In this document: piece after piece, positions 37,592 through 45,405 of the stretch
Layout: each line of letters starts with the position of its first letter
How positions within the stretch are numbered: the first letter of the stretch is position 1
Assembly: GCF_005503355.1 (NCBI RefSeq)
Contig: NZ_SCMK01000011.1
Location: 1-64,000, forward strand
Source of the DNA: Sphingomonas sp. 1F27F7B
Lineage (GTDB): Bacteria; Pseudomonadota; Alphaproteobacteria; Sphingomonadales; Sphingomonadaceae
Direction of reading: 5' to 3'
Length of the DNA stretch: 64,000 bases
The notes under the pieces: generated by a model
The model's input: only the letters and a program-made list of their open reading frames with translations
Databases searched by the model: none
Told to the model about the DNA's origin: nothing
Program-made: the position numbers and the translations under genes

Positions 37592-38707
37592 TCAGCGGGC
37601 GCCCATGGTGCTGGCCGCGAGCCGGTGCATCAGCCCGCGCAGCGTGGGATAATTGGCCTTGTGATAGGCCGACGCCTCCTCAAGCGCGGCGGAAAGGCGG
37701 CGATGCGCCTCGTTCAGCGCATGATAGGGCAGGCTCGGCAGCAGATGGTGCAGGGCATGGTAGCGCAGGCCGATCGGCGCCCAGAGATAGGCGAAGAAGC
37801 CCGGCGTCGGCACGTTGACGCTGTCCAGATACTGGGCGGTGACGGTGAGCGGCTCGCCATCATTCTCCCAAAGATGGGCCACGAGCGTGCGGACCTGGTT
37901 GATCACCGCCACCCCCGCGATCACCACGAGATAGATACCGAAGGCGCGCAACGGGATCACGCTCGTCGCGACCAGGGCGAGCAGCGCGATCGAGAAGACG
38001 CTGGCGCCCAGTTCCTGCCAGAACCACTGGGTCCTGAGCTCGCCCTCGGGCTCCCGGCGCTCGAAGGCCGGATTGATCTTGAGGCCCGAATATTTGGCGA
38101 CGACGACGCGGCGCAGCTTCGGGAACATCGCCGAGAGCGGTGCCAGCACGGCGAAGCGGATCAGCATCGCGACCGGCAACAGCATGGCGGCAAGCAGGAA
38201 CACCGGCAGCGTCCAGGGCTTCATCAGCGCGAGCGGCAGATATTCGGGATCCTCGACCGTGCCGTAGCGCGTGCGGGCATGGTGAAGATTGTGCACGCCC
38301 TCATAAGTGAAGCTCGGCACCAGGATCGGAATACCGACCAGCAGGTTCCAGCCGAGCCGGAAATTGGGGAGCAGCGCGTGCTTCACATGCGTCAGCTCGT
38401 GGATGAACAGGCTGGCGCGATAGAGCGCGAGCACCGCCACCACGCCGGCGGGCACCGCCAGCAGCACCGAGGGGGCGAGGATGGTCGTGGCGAGCGCGGC
38501 ATAGCCGATGCCGGCCGAAAGCAGCATGTCGGTCCAGTAGATGCGCGGATTGGGCGCATGCAGATCGCGCGTGAGTTCGGCCGCGGCGCGCAGCATCGCG
38601 CGATCGTCGGGCACGCCGGAAAGCTTGATACGCGCACTGGCCGGCGTCGTCACCGGCGCATCGTCGTGAACCTTGAGGGCAAGCGATTTCGTCATGATGT
38701 CCGCCAT
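37592..38707 (-). CDS. Membrane fatty acid desaturase
   Basis: This is a 371-residue integral membrane di-iron enzyme. The three histidine boxes are HELTH, HNLHH and HALHH, separated by hydrophobic segments as in the FA_desaturase family. It should introduce a double bond (or a hydroxyl) into a lipid chain. The ATG at 38707 has GAGG close upstream; an in-frame ATG lies 12 nt inside. It is divergent from a GNAT-like acyltransferase gene that may act in ceramide synthesis, so a role in sphingolipid or membrane lipid modification is plausible. Confidence 0.85.
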   Translation of the reverse strand: MADIMTKSLALKVHDDAPVTTPASARIKLSGVPDDRAMLRAAAELTRDLHAPNPRIYWTDMLLSAGIGYAALATTILAPSVLLAVPAGVVAVLALYRASLFIHELTHVKHALLPNFRLGWNLLVGIPILVPSFTYEGVHNLHHARTRYGTVEDPEYLPLALMKPWTLPVFLLAAMLLPVAMLIRFAVLAPLSAMFPKLRRVVVAKYSGLKINPAFERREPEGELRTQWFWQELGASVFSIALLALVATSVIPLRAFGIYLVVIAGVAVINQVRTLVAHLWENDGEPLTVTAQYLDSVNVPTPGFFAYLWAPIGLRYHALHHLLPSLPYHALNEAHRRLSAALEEASAYHKANYPTLRGLMHRLAASTMGAR

Positions 38708-38843
38708 TGGCCTCAGATAGTGGCTTTATGGTGGCATTCCAGCGGTTAGGCGTGTCCCTCCCGCCGCAATTGCCGCGCTTGACACTGGCCCCCTGGCGAA
38801 GGACTGCATTGCGCTGAATCAAACCAACAGAAGGGCTCTTCCC

Positions 38844-40001
38844 TTGCCCAGCGGCCCCCTCAGCATCCGTCCCGTCTCGTCCAAGCGCGACACCAAGCAG
38901 TTCATCGAGATCGCCTATCGCCTGAACGGCGACGACCCGAACTGGGTCGCGCCGCTGCGTGACGAAGTGGCGGCGACGATCAGCCCGAAGAAGAACGGCT
39001 GGTTCAGCCATGCCGAGGCACAGCTGTTCCTCGCCGAACGCGACGGCGAGCCGGTGGGGCGCATCTCAGCGCATATCGACTTCCTGGCGCTCGAGATGCC
39101 GCCTGAACAGGGCTTCGGCCCGGGTACCGGCTTCTGGGGCATGTTCGAGGCCGAGGACCAGAATGCCGCCAAGGCACTGATCAACGCGGCCGAAGACTGG
39201 CTGCGCGGCAAGGGCATGACGCGCGCCCTCGGCCCGGTCAGCCTGTCGATCTGGGAAGAGCCCGGCCTGCTGGTGAAGGGGCATGACCATTCCCCCACCG
39301 TGCTGATGGGCCATCATCCGGCGCGCTACCAGCAATGGATCGAAGCGGCCGGCTACACCGAAGCCAAGAAGCTGCTCACCTATGAGCTTGACGTGAGCAA
39401 GCGCTTCCCCCCGCTGGTCAACCGCATCGTCGAGAATGGCGAGAAGAACCCCCGGATCCGCATCCGCAAGGTCAACAAGGCAAAGTTCGCAGAGGAAGCC
39501 GCGATCATCCTCGCGATCCTCAACGACGCATGGTCCGACAATTGGGGCTTCATCCCGCTGACCCAGCCCGAGATCGACGATGTCGGCAAGAAGCTGAAGC
39601 CGCTGGTGTTCGAGGATCTGATCATGATCGCCGAGCTGGACGACGAGCCGGTGGCGTTCATGGTCACCCTGCCCGATCTCAACGAAGTGCTGAAACCGCT
39701 CAAGGGCGCGCTCCTCCCCTTCGGCTGGGCAAAGCTGCTGCTGTGGCTCCGACGACCCAAGGCCCGCACGATGCGCGTGCCGCTGATGGGCGTGGTGAAG
39801 CGGTTGCAGTCTTCCCGCATGGCGAGCCAGCTCGCCTTCATGATGATCGAGTATATCCGCCGGGCGGCGGTGGCCAATTATGGCGCGAGCCGTGGCGAGA
39901 TCGGCTGGATCCTCGACGACAACCAGGGAATGAACGCGATCGCCGACGCGATCGATTCCCGGGTGAACCGCGAATACGCGATCTACCAGAAGCCGCTCTG
40001 A
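38844..40001 (+). CDS. GNAT-like acyltransferase family protein, candidate bacterial ceramide synthase
   Basis: This soluble 385-residue protein is conserved in alphaproteobacteria. Recognisable blocks are NPNWVAPLRDEV-like DDPNWVAPLRDEV, GPVSLSIWEEPGLLV, NDAWSDNWGFIPLT and GWILDDNQGMNAI, with a duplicated GNAT-like core. The Caulobacter ceramide synthase is a GNAT-type N-acyltransferase, and this family resembles it in my recollection, so N-acylation of the sphingoid base is a reasonable guess. The TTG start at 38844 has GAAGGG 8 nt upstream; no ATG is nearby. The spt/acp pair is 12 kb away and the desaturase is divergent. Confidence 0.7.
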   Translation: MPSGPLSIRPVSSKRDTKQFIEIAYRLNGDDPNWVAPLRDEVAATISPKKNGWFSHAEAQLFLAERDGEPVGRISAHIDFLALEMPPEQGFGPGTGFWGMFEAEDQNAAKALINAAEDWLRGKGMTRALGPVSLSIWEEPGLLVKGHDHSPTVLMGHHPARYQQWIEAAGYTEAKKLLTYELDVSKRFPPLVNRIVENGEKNPRIRIRKVNKAKFAEEAAIILAILNDAWSDNWGFIPLTQPEIDDVGKKLKPLVFEDLIMIAELDDEPVAFMVTLPDLNEVLKPLKGALLPFGWAKLLLWLRRPKARTMRVPLMGVVKRLQSSRMASQLAFMMIEYIRRAAVANYGASRGEIGWILDDNQGMNAIADAIDSRVNREYAIYQKPL

Positions 40002-40139
40002 AGACAGCCGCCGAGGGCAACGCGGCCCACTCCCCAGAGGGATCGGGGGAGCAGGCCGGTGCCGGCCGGAACCGGCTGGGAGGTCACGCAGCGGCGGCGA
40101 CGTTGCACTGAGAACCGCCGTACGCGCCCTCCCGGGAGC

Positions 40140-40412
40140 TCAACGCTGCTTCATCGCCTCGATGGGATCGACACCGAGATCGAGCCACTCGCCGCGCGTG
40201 CGGCAATCGCGCTTGAGGATCCGCGAACCGGTCGTCTCGGTATTCATGCAGTATTTGCGGGTATCGGCCTTGGCCGACCGCCCCTGTTCCTGTTCCTGCT
40301 TGGGCTTGGCCGGATCGTTCCCGGCAGCGGCTGCCGGAGAAACGGCCCCGGCAGCGAAGGCGACACCTGCCAGCATGGCGGCGGCAGTGGCGAAGACGGA
40401 CTTGCGGGTCAT
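40140..40412 (-). CDS. Small secreted protein, tandem paralogue A
   Basis: This 90-residue protein has a signal peptide (about residues 1-30, ending SPAAAA). The mature domain contains two Cys in KYCMNTETTGSRILKRDC followed by RTRGEWLDLGVDP. The next gene upstream encodes a paralogue of identical length with the same Cys spacing and xTRxEW motif. Location is probably periplasmic, with one disulfide. Function is unknown. Confidence 0.75.
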   Translation of the reverse strand: MTRKSVFATAAAMLAGVAFAAGAVSPAAAAGNDPAKPKQEQEQGRSAKADTRKYCMNTETTGSRILKRDCRTRGEWLDLGVDPIEAMKQR

Positions 40413-40505
40413 GGCTGAAATTCCTCTATTCATTCGGGGTTGGCGAACGGCGCAGCGCGGTCGGCGCGCTCGGCCCGTCCGCCGGAAAGGCAGCGGACGA
40501 TCCGC

Positions 40506-40778
40506 TCAGTTCTTCCGGACTTCCTTGGCCGGATCGATGCCGGTGCGGGCAATCCACTCGGCGCGGGTATGGCATTCGCGCTTCGGCATCATCGTGCCGG
40601 TCGTCACCCCCTGGACGCAGTAGCGCTTCTGCATCGCCGCTTCCGACTGGTCGTCGGCCTGCTTGGCCGCCTTGGTCGGATCATCGGCGCGGGCGAGCGC
40701 AGGCGACACTGCGCCGGCGACCAGGGTGACGGTGGCGGCAATCGCCAGGAAAGCGGACTGGATGGGCTTGCTGTTCAT
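40506..40778 (-). CDS. Small secreted protein, tandem paralogue B
   Basis: This 90-residue protein has a signal peptide ending near SPALARA and a mature end RYCVQGVTTGTMMPKREC...HTRAEWIARTGIDP. It matches paralogue A in length, cysteine spacing and the TTG and TR-EW motifs, so the two arose by duplication. AGGAG lies 8 nt before the ATG. No family function is known to me. Confidence 0.75.
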   Translation of the reverse strand: MNSKPIQSAFLAIAATVTLVAGAVSPALARADDPTKAAKQADDQSEAAMQKRYCVQGVTTGTMMPKRECHTRAEWIARTGIDPAKEVRKN

Positions 40779-41001
40779 ATCCTCAACTCCTCTACTCGCA
40801 GACATGACAGGCGCTCCTTCCCGCCTGTGCCTCATGCTTCGCAATCCGCGTGCCAAGTTTCAGAGTCATGTAAATTCAAACACTTAGCCGTTTATGACGC
40901 CGTGATGACGTGCCATAACACAGCAATACACACCAGATTTTGGGATTTGCCCGGGATGCGCGTCCGGAAGCGGACACCGCTCCTGTCCGGAAACGGCCAG
41001 T

Positions 41002-41775
41002 CTAGCGGAGGCTGACCCAGGTGGGCGCGTGATCGCTGGCCTTCTCGCGGCCGCGATATGCCTTGTCGACGCCGGCACCGAGGAACCGGTCGGCCGCGAT
41101 CGGGCTCAGCAGCAGATGATCGATGCGAAAGCCCGCGTCGCGCTGCCAGGCGCCGGCCTGATAGTCCCAGAAGGTCCAGATGCCGCCGCCGGGAAAGCGC
41201 GTGCGCAGCGAATCGGTCCAGCCCTGCGCCAGCAACGTGCGATAGCGTTCGCGGCTCTCGGGCTGCATCAGCGCATCGCTGGCCATGGCACGAACCGAGA
41301 AGGTGTCGTCGTCATTGGGGATGACGTTATAGTCGCCGGCGAGCACTACCGGCCGCTCTTCCGCGAGCAGCGTTCGCGCGCGATCGGCGAGGCGCTCCAT
41401 CCATTTCAACTTATAGTCGAATTTGGGGCCCGGCTGCGGATTGCCGTTGGGCAGGTAGATGGACGCGACGACGAGATCGCCGATCTCGGCCTCGATATAG
41501 CGGCTGTGCGCGTCCTCCGGATCGCCTTCCAGCCCGCGCTGGCGTTCGACCGGCTGCTGGCCCCTTGCGAGCACCGCGACGCCGTTGAACCCCTTCTGCC
41601 CGTGCCACACGGCACCATAGCCGGCCGCTTCGATCTCCTTCACCGGCAAGGTTTCGTCGGCGCCCTTCAGCTCCTGGAGGCAAACCACGTCCGGCTGCTG
41701 CTCCGCGAGATATTCGAGCAGGCGCTCCATGCGCGCCTTGATGCCGTTGACATTGTAGGTGACGATCTTGGGCAA
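41002..41775 (-). CDS. xthA: Exodeoxyribonuclease III (AP endonuclease)
   Basis: This DNA repair enzyme cleaves at abasic sites and trims 3' ends. Its 257 residues show the family motifs NVNGIKAR, LQELKG (Glu ligand), GDYNVIPND, FRIDHLL and the C-terminal SDHAP His. It uses a TTG start at 41775 with GGAAG upstream; no nearby ATG fits. It follows the Fe-S carrier gene by 13 nt on the same strand. Confidence 0.93.
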   Translation of the reverse strand: MPKIVTYNVNGIKARMERLLEYLAEQQPDVVCLQELKGADETLPVKEIEAAGYGAVWHGQKGFNGVAVLARGQQPVERQRGLEGDPEDAHSRYIEAEIGDLVVASIYLPNGNPQPGPKFDYKLKWMERLADRARTLLAEERPVVLAGDYNVIPNDDDTFSVRAMASDALMQPESRERYRTLLAQGWTDSLRTRFPGGGIWTFWDYQAGAWQRDAGFRIDHLLLSPIAADRFLGAGVDKAYRGREKASDHAPTWVSLR

Positions 41776-41788
41776 GGGGGTCTTCCGC

Positions 41789-42130
41789 TCAGACCGAGAA
41801 GCTGGTGCCGCAGCCGCAACCCGAAGCCGCGTTGGGATTCAGCACGGTGAAATGCGCGCCGCCGAGATTGTCGACGAAATCGACGTTCGCGCCGCGCACG
41901 AGGTCGAGGCTGACCGAATCGACGACAAGCCGAACCCCGTCCAGCTCGGCGACTTCGTCGTCGCTCTCCACTGCATCCGCGAAGCCGAACTTGTACTGGA
42001 AGCCCGAACAGCCCCCGCCCTCCACCGACAGGCGCAGGATCGCAGGCTTGTCCTGCTTGGCCGCAATCGCCGCGACACGCGCGGCGGCGGCGGGAGTCAG
42101 GCCGATCTCGGGCTGGGTCAGCGTTGCCAT
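41789..42130 (-). CDS. erpA: A-type iron-sulfur carrier (ErpA/IscA family)
   Basis: This 113-residue protein carries Fe-S clusters to target enzymes. The three conserved Cys are present: GGGCSGFQYKFGF and the C-terminal GCGCGTSF. The length and C-terminal motif fit ErpA rather than SufA, but the assignment within the A-type family is tentative. It is upstream of xthA in a short operon. Confidence 0.88.
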   Translation of the reverse strand: MATLTQPEIGLTPAAAARVAAIAAKQDKPAILRLSVEGGGCSGFQYKFGFADAVESDDEVAELDGVRLVVDSVSLDLVRGANVDFVDNLGGAHFTVLNPNAASGCGCGTSFSV

Positions 42131-42193
42131 GGGCTGGAGATAGTAGCGCGTGCGCCGCGAGGCAATGCATCAGGCGGCAGCGATGGACGCGAC

Positions 42194-42577
42194 CTACCGC
42201 TCCTCCCAGGCGAAGTCGTAGAAGACGCGGAGACGATTGCCGTCCGGATCCGAGGCGAAGAACTCATAGAGCTTCCAGGGCCTCGCCTCGGGCGGGCCTT
42301 CGATGCCGGCGCCCCGTTCCTGCCATTCCGCATGAAGCGCATCGACTGCCGCCCGGTCGTTCAAATTGAGCCACAGCACCAGCGGCGGAGCGTTGCCGAT
42401 AGGCGCGCGATAGGCGGCGTTGCTCAGGAACATCCGGCTATCCCCGCGTGACACGCCGGCGAGGCCCAGCGCCTCGTCCGACCAGTCGATCGTGAAACCC
42501 AGCCGGTCGCGATACCAGGCCAGCGCCGCGGCCAGATCGGCGACCGGGACTTCGGGGCACGCAGCCGGGAAATTCAT
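42194..42577 (-). CDS. Glyoxalase/bleomycin-resistance fold protein
   Basis: This 127-residue VOC-superfamily protein has a single beta-alpha-beta-beta-beta repeat pair. It begins PEVPVADLAAALAWYRDRLGFTIDW and ends FASDPDGNRLRVFYDF, with the Glu of KLYEFF as a likely metal ligand. It may act as a small-molecule binder or resistance protein; the substrate is unknown. It stands alone upstream of the Fe-S carrier gene. Confidence 0.85.
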   Translation of the reverse strand: MNFPAACPEVPVADLAAALAWYRDRLGFTIDWSDEALGLAGVSRGDSRMFLSNAAYRAPIGNAPPLVLWLNLNDRAAVDALHAEWQERGAGIEGPPEARPWKLYEFFASDPDGNRLRVFYDFAWEER

Positions 42578-42758
42578 CGGCCGCTCAAGGATTCGCGACA
42601 GCCGCCGGCACTCAGGGCCGCCAACGATCCGAGCGGGAATTCCGGATGACGCATGCCTTCCCCCGACGACCAGCCTGCCCGCAGCCTATCCGGAAATGCG
42701 CACCATGTCTGCGGGAGATCGGCGTTGGTCCGGAGAGTGCGGCTGGCCCCGGGAGTGC

Positions 42759-42791
42759 AAATGAAAGGGGGCCGCCTACACGGGCAGCCCC
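42759..42791 (-). terminator. Rho-independent terminator after the M23 peptidase gene
   Basis: On the minus strand GGGGCTGCC pairs with GGCGGCCCC (one G-T wobble) and is followed by CTTTCATTT. It is 28 bp downstream of the peptidase stop. Confidence 0.7.
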
Positions 42792-42818
42792 TCTCCTCTC
42801 CCGACTCCAATCCGCTGC

Positions 42819-44009
42819 TTACTTGTTCGACGCCGGACCGCCGACACCGCCGGCCACGCGATCCTGCACAGCGACCAGATACTCGCCGGTCTGCAGGAAC
42901 GGGATCGGGTTCACTGCCTTGCCGTCGACACGCACTTCGTAGTGAAGGTGGCTGCCGGTCGAACGGCCGGTCGAGCCCATAAGGCCGATCAGCTGGCCGC
43001 GCTTCACGCGGCTATTGTCGGCGACGAGGATCTTCGAGAGATGGCCGTAGCGGGTCTCGATGCCGCGGCCATGATTGATCTGGACGAGATTGCCATAACC
43101 GCCCTGGCGACCCGCATGGCTGATGACGCCGTCGGCCGTCGCGTAGATCGGAGTACCGAGCGCACCGGGAATGTCGACGCCGGCATGCATCGCGGCGGTG
43201 CCGCGGAACGGATCCGAGCGGACACCGAAGTTCGACGTGAAGGTGAGCTTGTCGACCGGCTGCATCGACGGGATCGAGATCACCGTCTGCTCGAGCATGT
43301 CGAGCTTCTTCCAGGTGACGAACAGCGCCCGGAACTGGGCGTCGGCAGCTTCGGCCGAGGCATCGCTGCCGCTGGCATTGTCGTTGTCGACCGGCTCATA
43401 GGGGCCGCCCATCGCCGGCACCTTTACATAGCGCTCGGGCGAGAGGCCGAGCCGGCGGAGCTCGCCGGCGGTCTGGTTGTAACGGGCCTCGCCGGCGGCG
43501 CGGGCCTTGCCCGCCATCGCCACCTGGCGCGCCTCGACCTGCTTGAGCGGCGCCAGGACTTCGCTGGCCACGGCACTGGTGCGCGCCGACGTGCTGGGGA
43601 GCGGCTGCTCGATCACCTTGCGATCGCCCTTGCCGGTGAGCGTCGCACTGATCAGCGCCTGATGCTGCTCGACACGGGCGGCCTGGAGACGCGCGGCCTC
43701 CTTGGCGGCGGCGACATCGGCCTGCATCTTCTCGACCTGCTCGCGCATCTGGGCGACCTGCGCTTCCGGCGAAGCGGGCGTGCCGGTCACGCCGCTGATC
43801 GCGATCGCGCCCACTGCGGCCTGGGCCACGCCATAGGCCGAGAACAGCACGGTGACGGTGGCGACACCGGCGAGCAGCGCCTGGGTGTGCCCCGCGACAC
43901 TGAAACGCTTCAGATCGCGGCCGTCATGGAAAATAAAATCACGGGTAGTGAAAAAAGCACGGAACCGCTGGGCAGCGGTAGCGGTTTTGGTGTTCGACGC
44001 CTTGGCCAT
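42819..44009 (-). CDS. M23 family peptidoglycan metallopeptidase
   Basis: This is a 396-residue cell wall endopeptidase (or EnvC/NlpD-like activator). It has one N-terminal membrane helix (about 45-70), a coiled coil (about 85-125) and a C-terminal M23 domain. The Zn ligands are present (MHAGVDI and SHLHYEV), so it should be active. The region around residues 200-225 is Asp/Ser rich. The ATG at 44009 is followed by MAKASNTKTATAAQ. It should act in cell wall remodelling in the periplasm. Confidence 0.88.
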   Translation of the reverse strand: MAKASNTKTATAAQRFRAFFTTRDFIFHDGRDLKRFSVAGHTQALLAGVATVTVLFSAYGVAQAAVGAIAISGVTGTPASPEAQVAQMREQVEKMQADVAAAKEAARLQAARVEQHQALISATLTGKGDRKVIEQPLPSTSARTSAVASEVLAPLKQVEARQVAMAGKARAAGEARYNQTAGELRRLGLSPERYVKVPAMGGPYEPVDNDNASGSDASAEAADAQFRALFVTWKKLDMLEQTVISIPSMQPVDKLTFTSNFGVRSDPFRGTAAMHAGVDIPGALGTPIYATADGVISHAGRQGGYGNLVQINHGRGIETRYGHLSKILVADNSRVKRGQLIGLMGSTGRSTGSHLHYEVRVDGKAVNPIPFLQTGEYLVAVQDRVAGGVGGPASNK

Positions 44010-44130
44010 GATTCCCCGGCAGTTTCATGGAAGTCAGCACCGAAACGCGACCCGGCCGCCGTACTTCAATTGTCACATGTCGCAGGAAGCAGCCCCTCCG
44101 CCTCTGGACGCTGGCTTGTGGCCCGAGGAA

Positions 44131-44925
44131 TCAGTTCACCGCAAGAGGTTGGTAATAATCGCGGGACAAACCGGCTGAGTTGCGCGCCGAGTCGTTGAAC
44201 GGAGGCTTAAGCAAACCGCGGAAATGGCGGGTCACCAGCGCGTGCCAGGTTGTTTCGGGCACGAAACCGCTTTCGCGACAGGCCGATTCGAACCAAGTGG
44301 TTCCGGCGCGAACGTGCCGGACCTCATCGTTCAGGATCCGTGTGAGGATACGTGCGGTAACCATATCATCCGCCGCCACAAACCGCTCGATCGTGGCCGG
44401 CGTCACATCGAGCCCGCGCGCCTCCAGCACCATCGGCACCACTGCCAGCCGGGCGAGCGGATCATGCGCCGTCTCGGCCGCCGCGTCCCACAGACCGTCA
44501 TGCGCGGGCATGGCCCCATAGTGACTGCCCAGGTTTCGCAGCCGCCGGTCGAGCAAGGCGAAATGCATCGCTTCGTCGCCGCCCACCTGCATCCAGTCGT
44601 CAGTGAAGCCGCGGGGAAACCGCCCGCCGAAACGCCCCGCCGCATCGAAGGCCAGGTCGATCGCGGCGAACTCGATATGGGCGAGCGCATGGATCAGCGC
44701 GATCCGCCCGCGCTCGGACCCACCCTTGCCGCGCTTGGGCATGCAATTGGGCGGAAGCAGCTCCGGCTTGTCGGGGCGCGCGGGGCGATCGGGCATCGCC
44801 ATGTCGAATTCGAAGGCCAGCCGCCCCAGCCGCCAGTCACGCGCGGCGGCGCGGGCGGCCTTTACCTTGTCGGCCGGCGCCGCGGCGGCGAGCACCGCGC
44901 GGCAGGCCTCCGCAACGCTTCTCAC
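44131..44925 (-). CDS. DUF455 ferritin-like protein
   Basis: This 264-residue ferritin-like helical protein belongs to the DUF455 family. Metal-ligand motifs are visible: HIEFAAIDLAFDA, GGDEAMHFALL, EARGLDVTP and ILNDEVRHV. The GTG start overlaps the bcp stop (GTGA), so it is translated with the peroxiredoxin and may take part in oxidative stress or metal handling. No biochemical role is established to my knowledge. Confidence 0.82.
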   Translation of the reverse strand: MRSVAEACRAVLAAAAPADKVKAARAAARDWRLGRLAFEFDMAMPDRPARPDKPELLPPNCMPKRGKGGSERGRIALIHALAHIEFAAIDLAFDAAGRFGGRFPRGFTDDWMQVGGDEAMHFALLDRRLRNLGSHYGAMPAHDGLWDAAAETAHDPLARLAVVPMVLEARGLDVTPATIERFVAADDMVTARILTRILNDEVRHVRAGTTWFESACRESGFVPETTWHALVTRHFRGLLKPPFNDSARNSAGLSRDYYQPLAVN

Positions 44926-45395
44926 CGCGCCTGCATTTCCTTGATCGATTCGAGCACGTCCACCGCATGGCCGGGCACGCGCACCCGGCGCCACGCGCGG
45001 AACAGCCTGCCCTCGCCATCGAACAGGAAAGTCGAGCGATCGATGCCCATATAGCGCTTGCCGTAGAGCTGCTTCTCCACCCAGACTCCGAAAGCCTCCA
45101 TCGCCTTGCCTTCGGTATCGGTCGCGAGCGGAACGGTGAGGTCGTATTTGTTGATGAACTTCTGGTGCTTGATCGGCGGATCCTTGGAAACGCCGAGCAC
45201 GTCGGCGCCCAGCGCCTCGAACTCCGGCAGCAGCGCCGAGAAATCCTGCGCTTCGCGCGTGCAGCCCGAAGTATCGTCCTTGGGATAGAAATAGAGGACG
45301 AACGGCTTCCCCGCCTTGTCCGCGAGCGGGATCGTCTCGCCCTCGGTCCCGTCGAGATCGACCGCGGGAATCTTGTCGCCTTCCTCGATAGCCAT
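44922..45395 (-). CDS. bcp: Thioredoxin-dependent thiol peroxidase (Bcp/PrxQ)
   Basis: This cytoplasmic peroxiredoxin reduces hydroperoxides. It has 157 residues with the peroxidatic Cys in YPKDDTSGCTREAQDFS; the usual family motif reads DNTPGCT, so the Pro is replaced here. GAGGAGAAGAAG precedes the ATG. It lies directly after glnE and overlaps the DUF455 gene. Confidence 0.9.
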   Translation of the reverse strand: MAIEEGDKIPAVDLDGTEGETIPLADKAGKPFVLYFYPKDDTSGCTREAQDFSALLPEFEALGADVLGVSKDPPIKHQKFINKYDLTVPLATDTEGKAMEAFGVWVEKQLYGKRYMGIDRSTFLFDGEGRLFRAWRRVRVPGHAVDVLESIKEMQAR

Positions 45396-45405
45396 CTTCT
45401 TCTCC

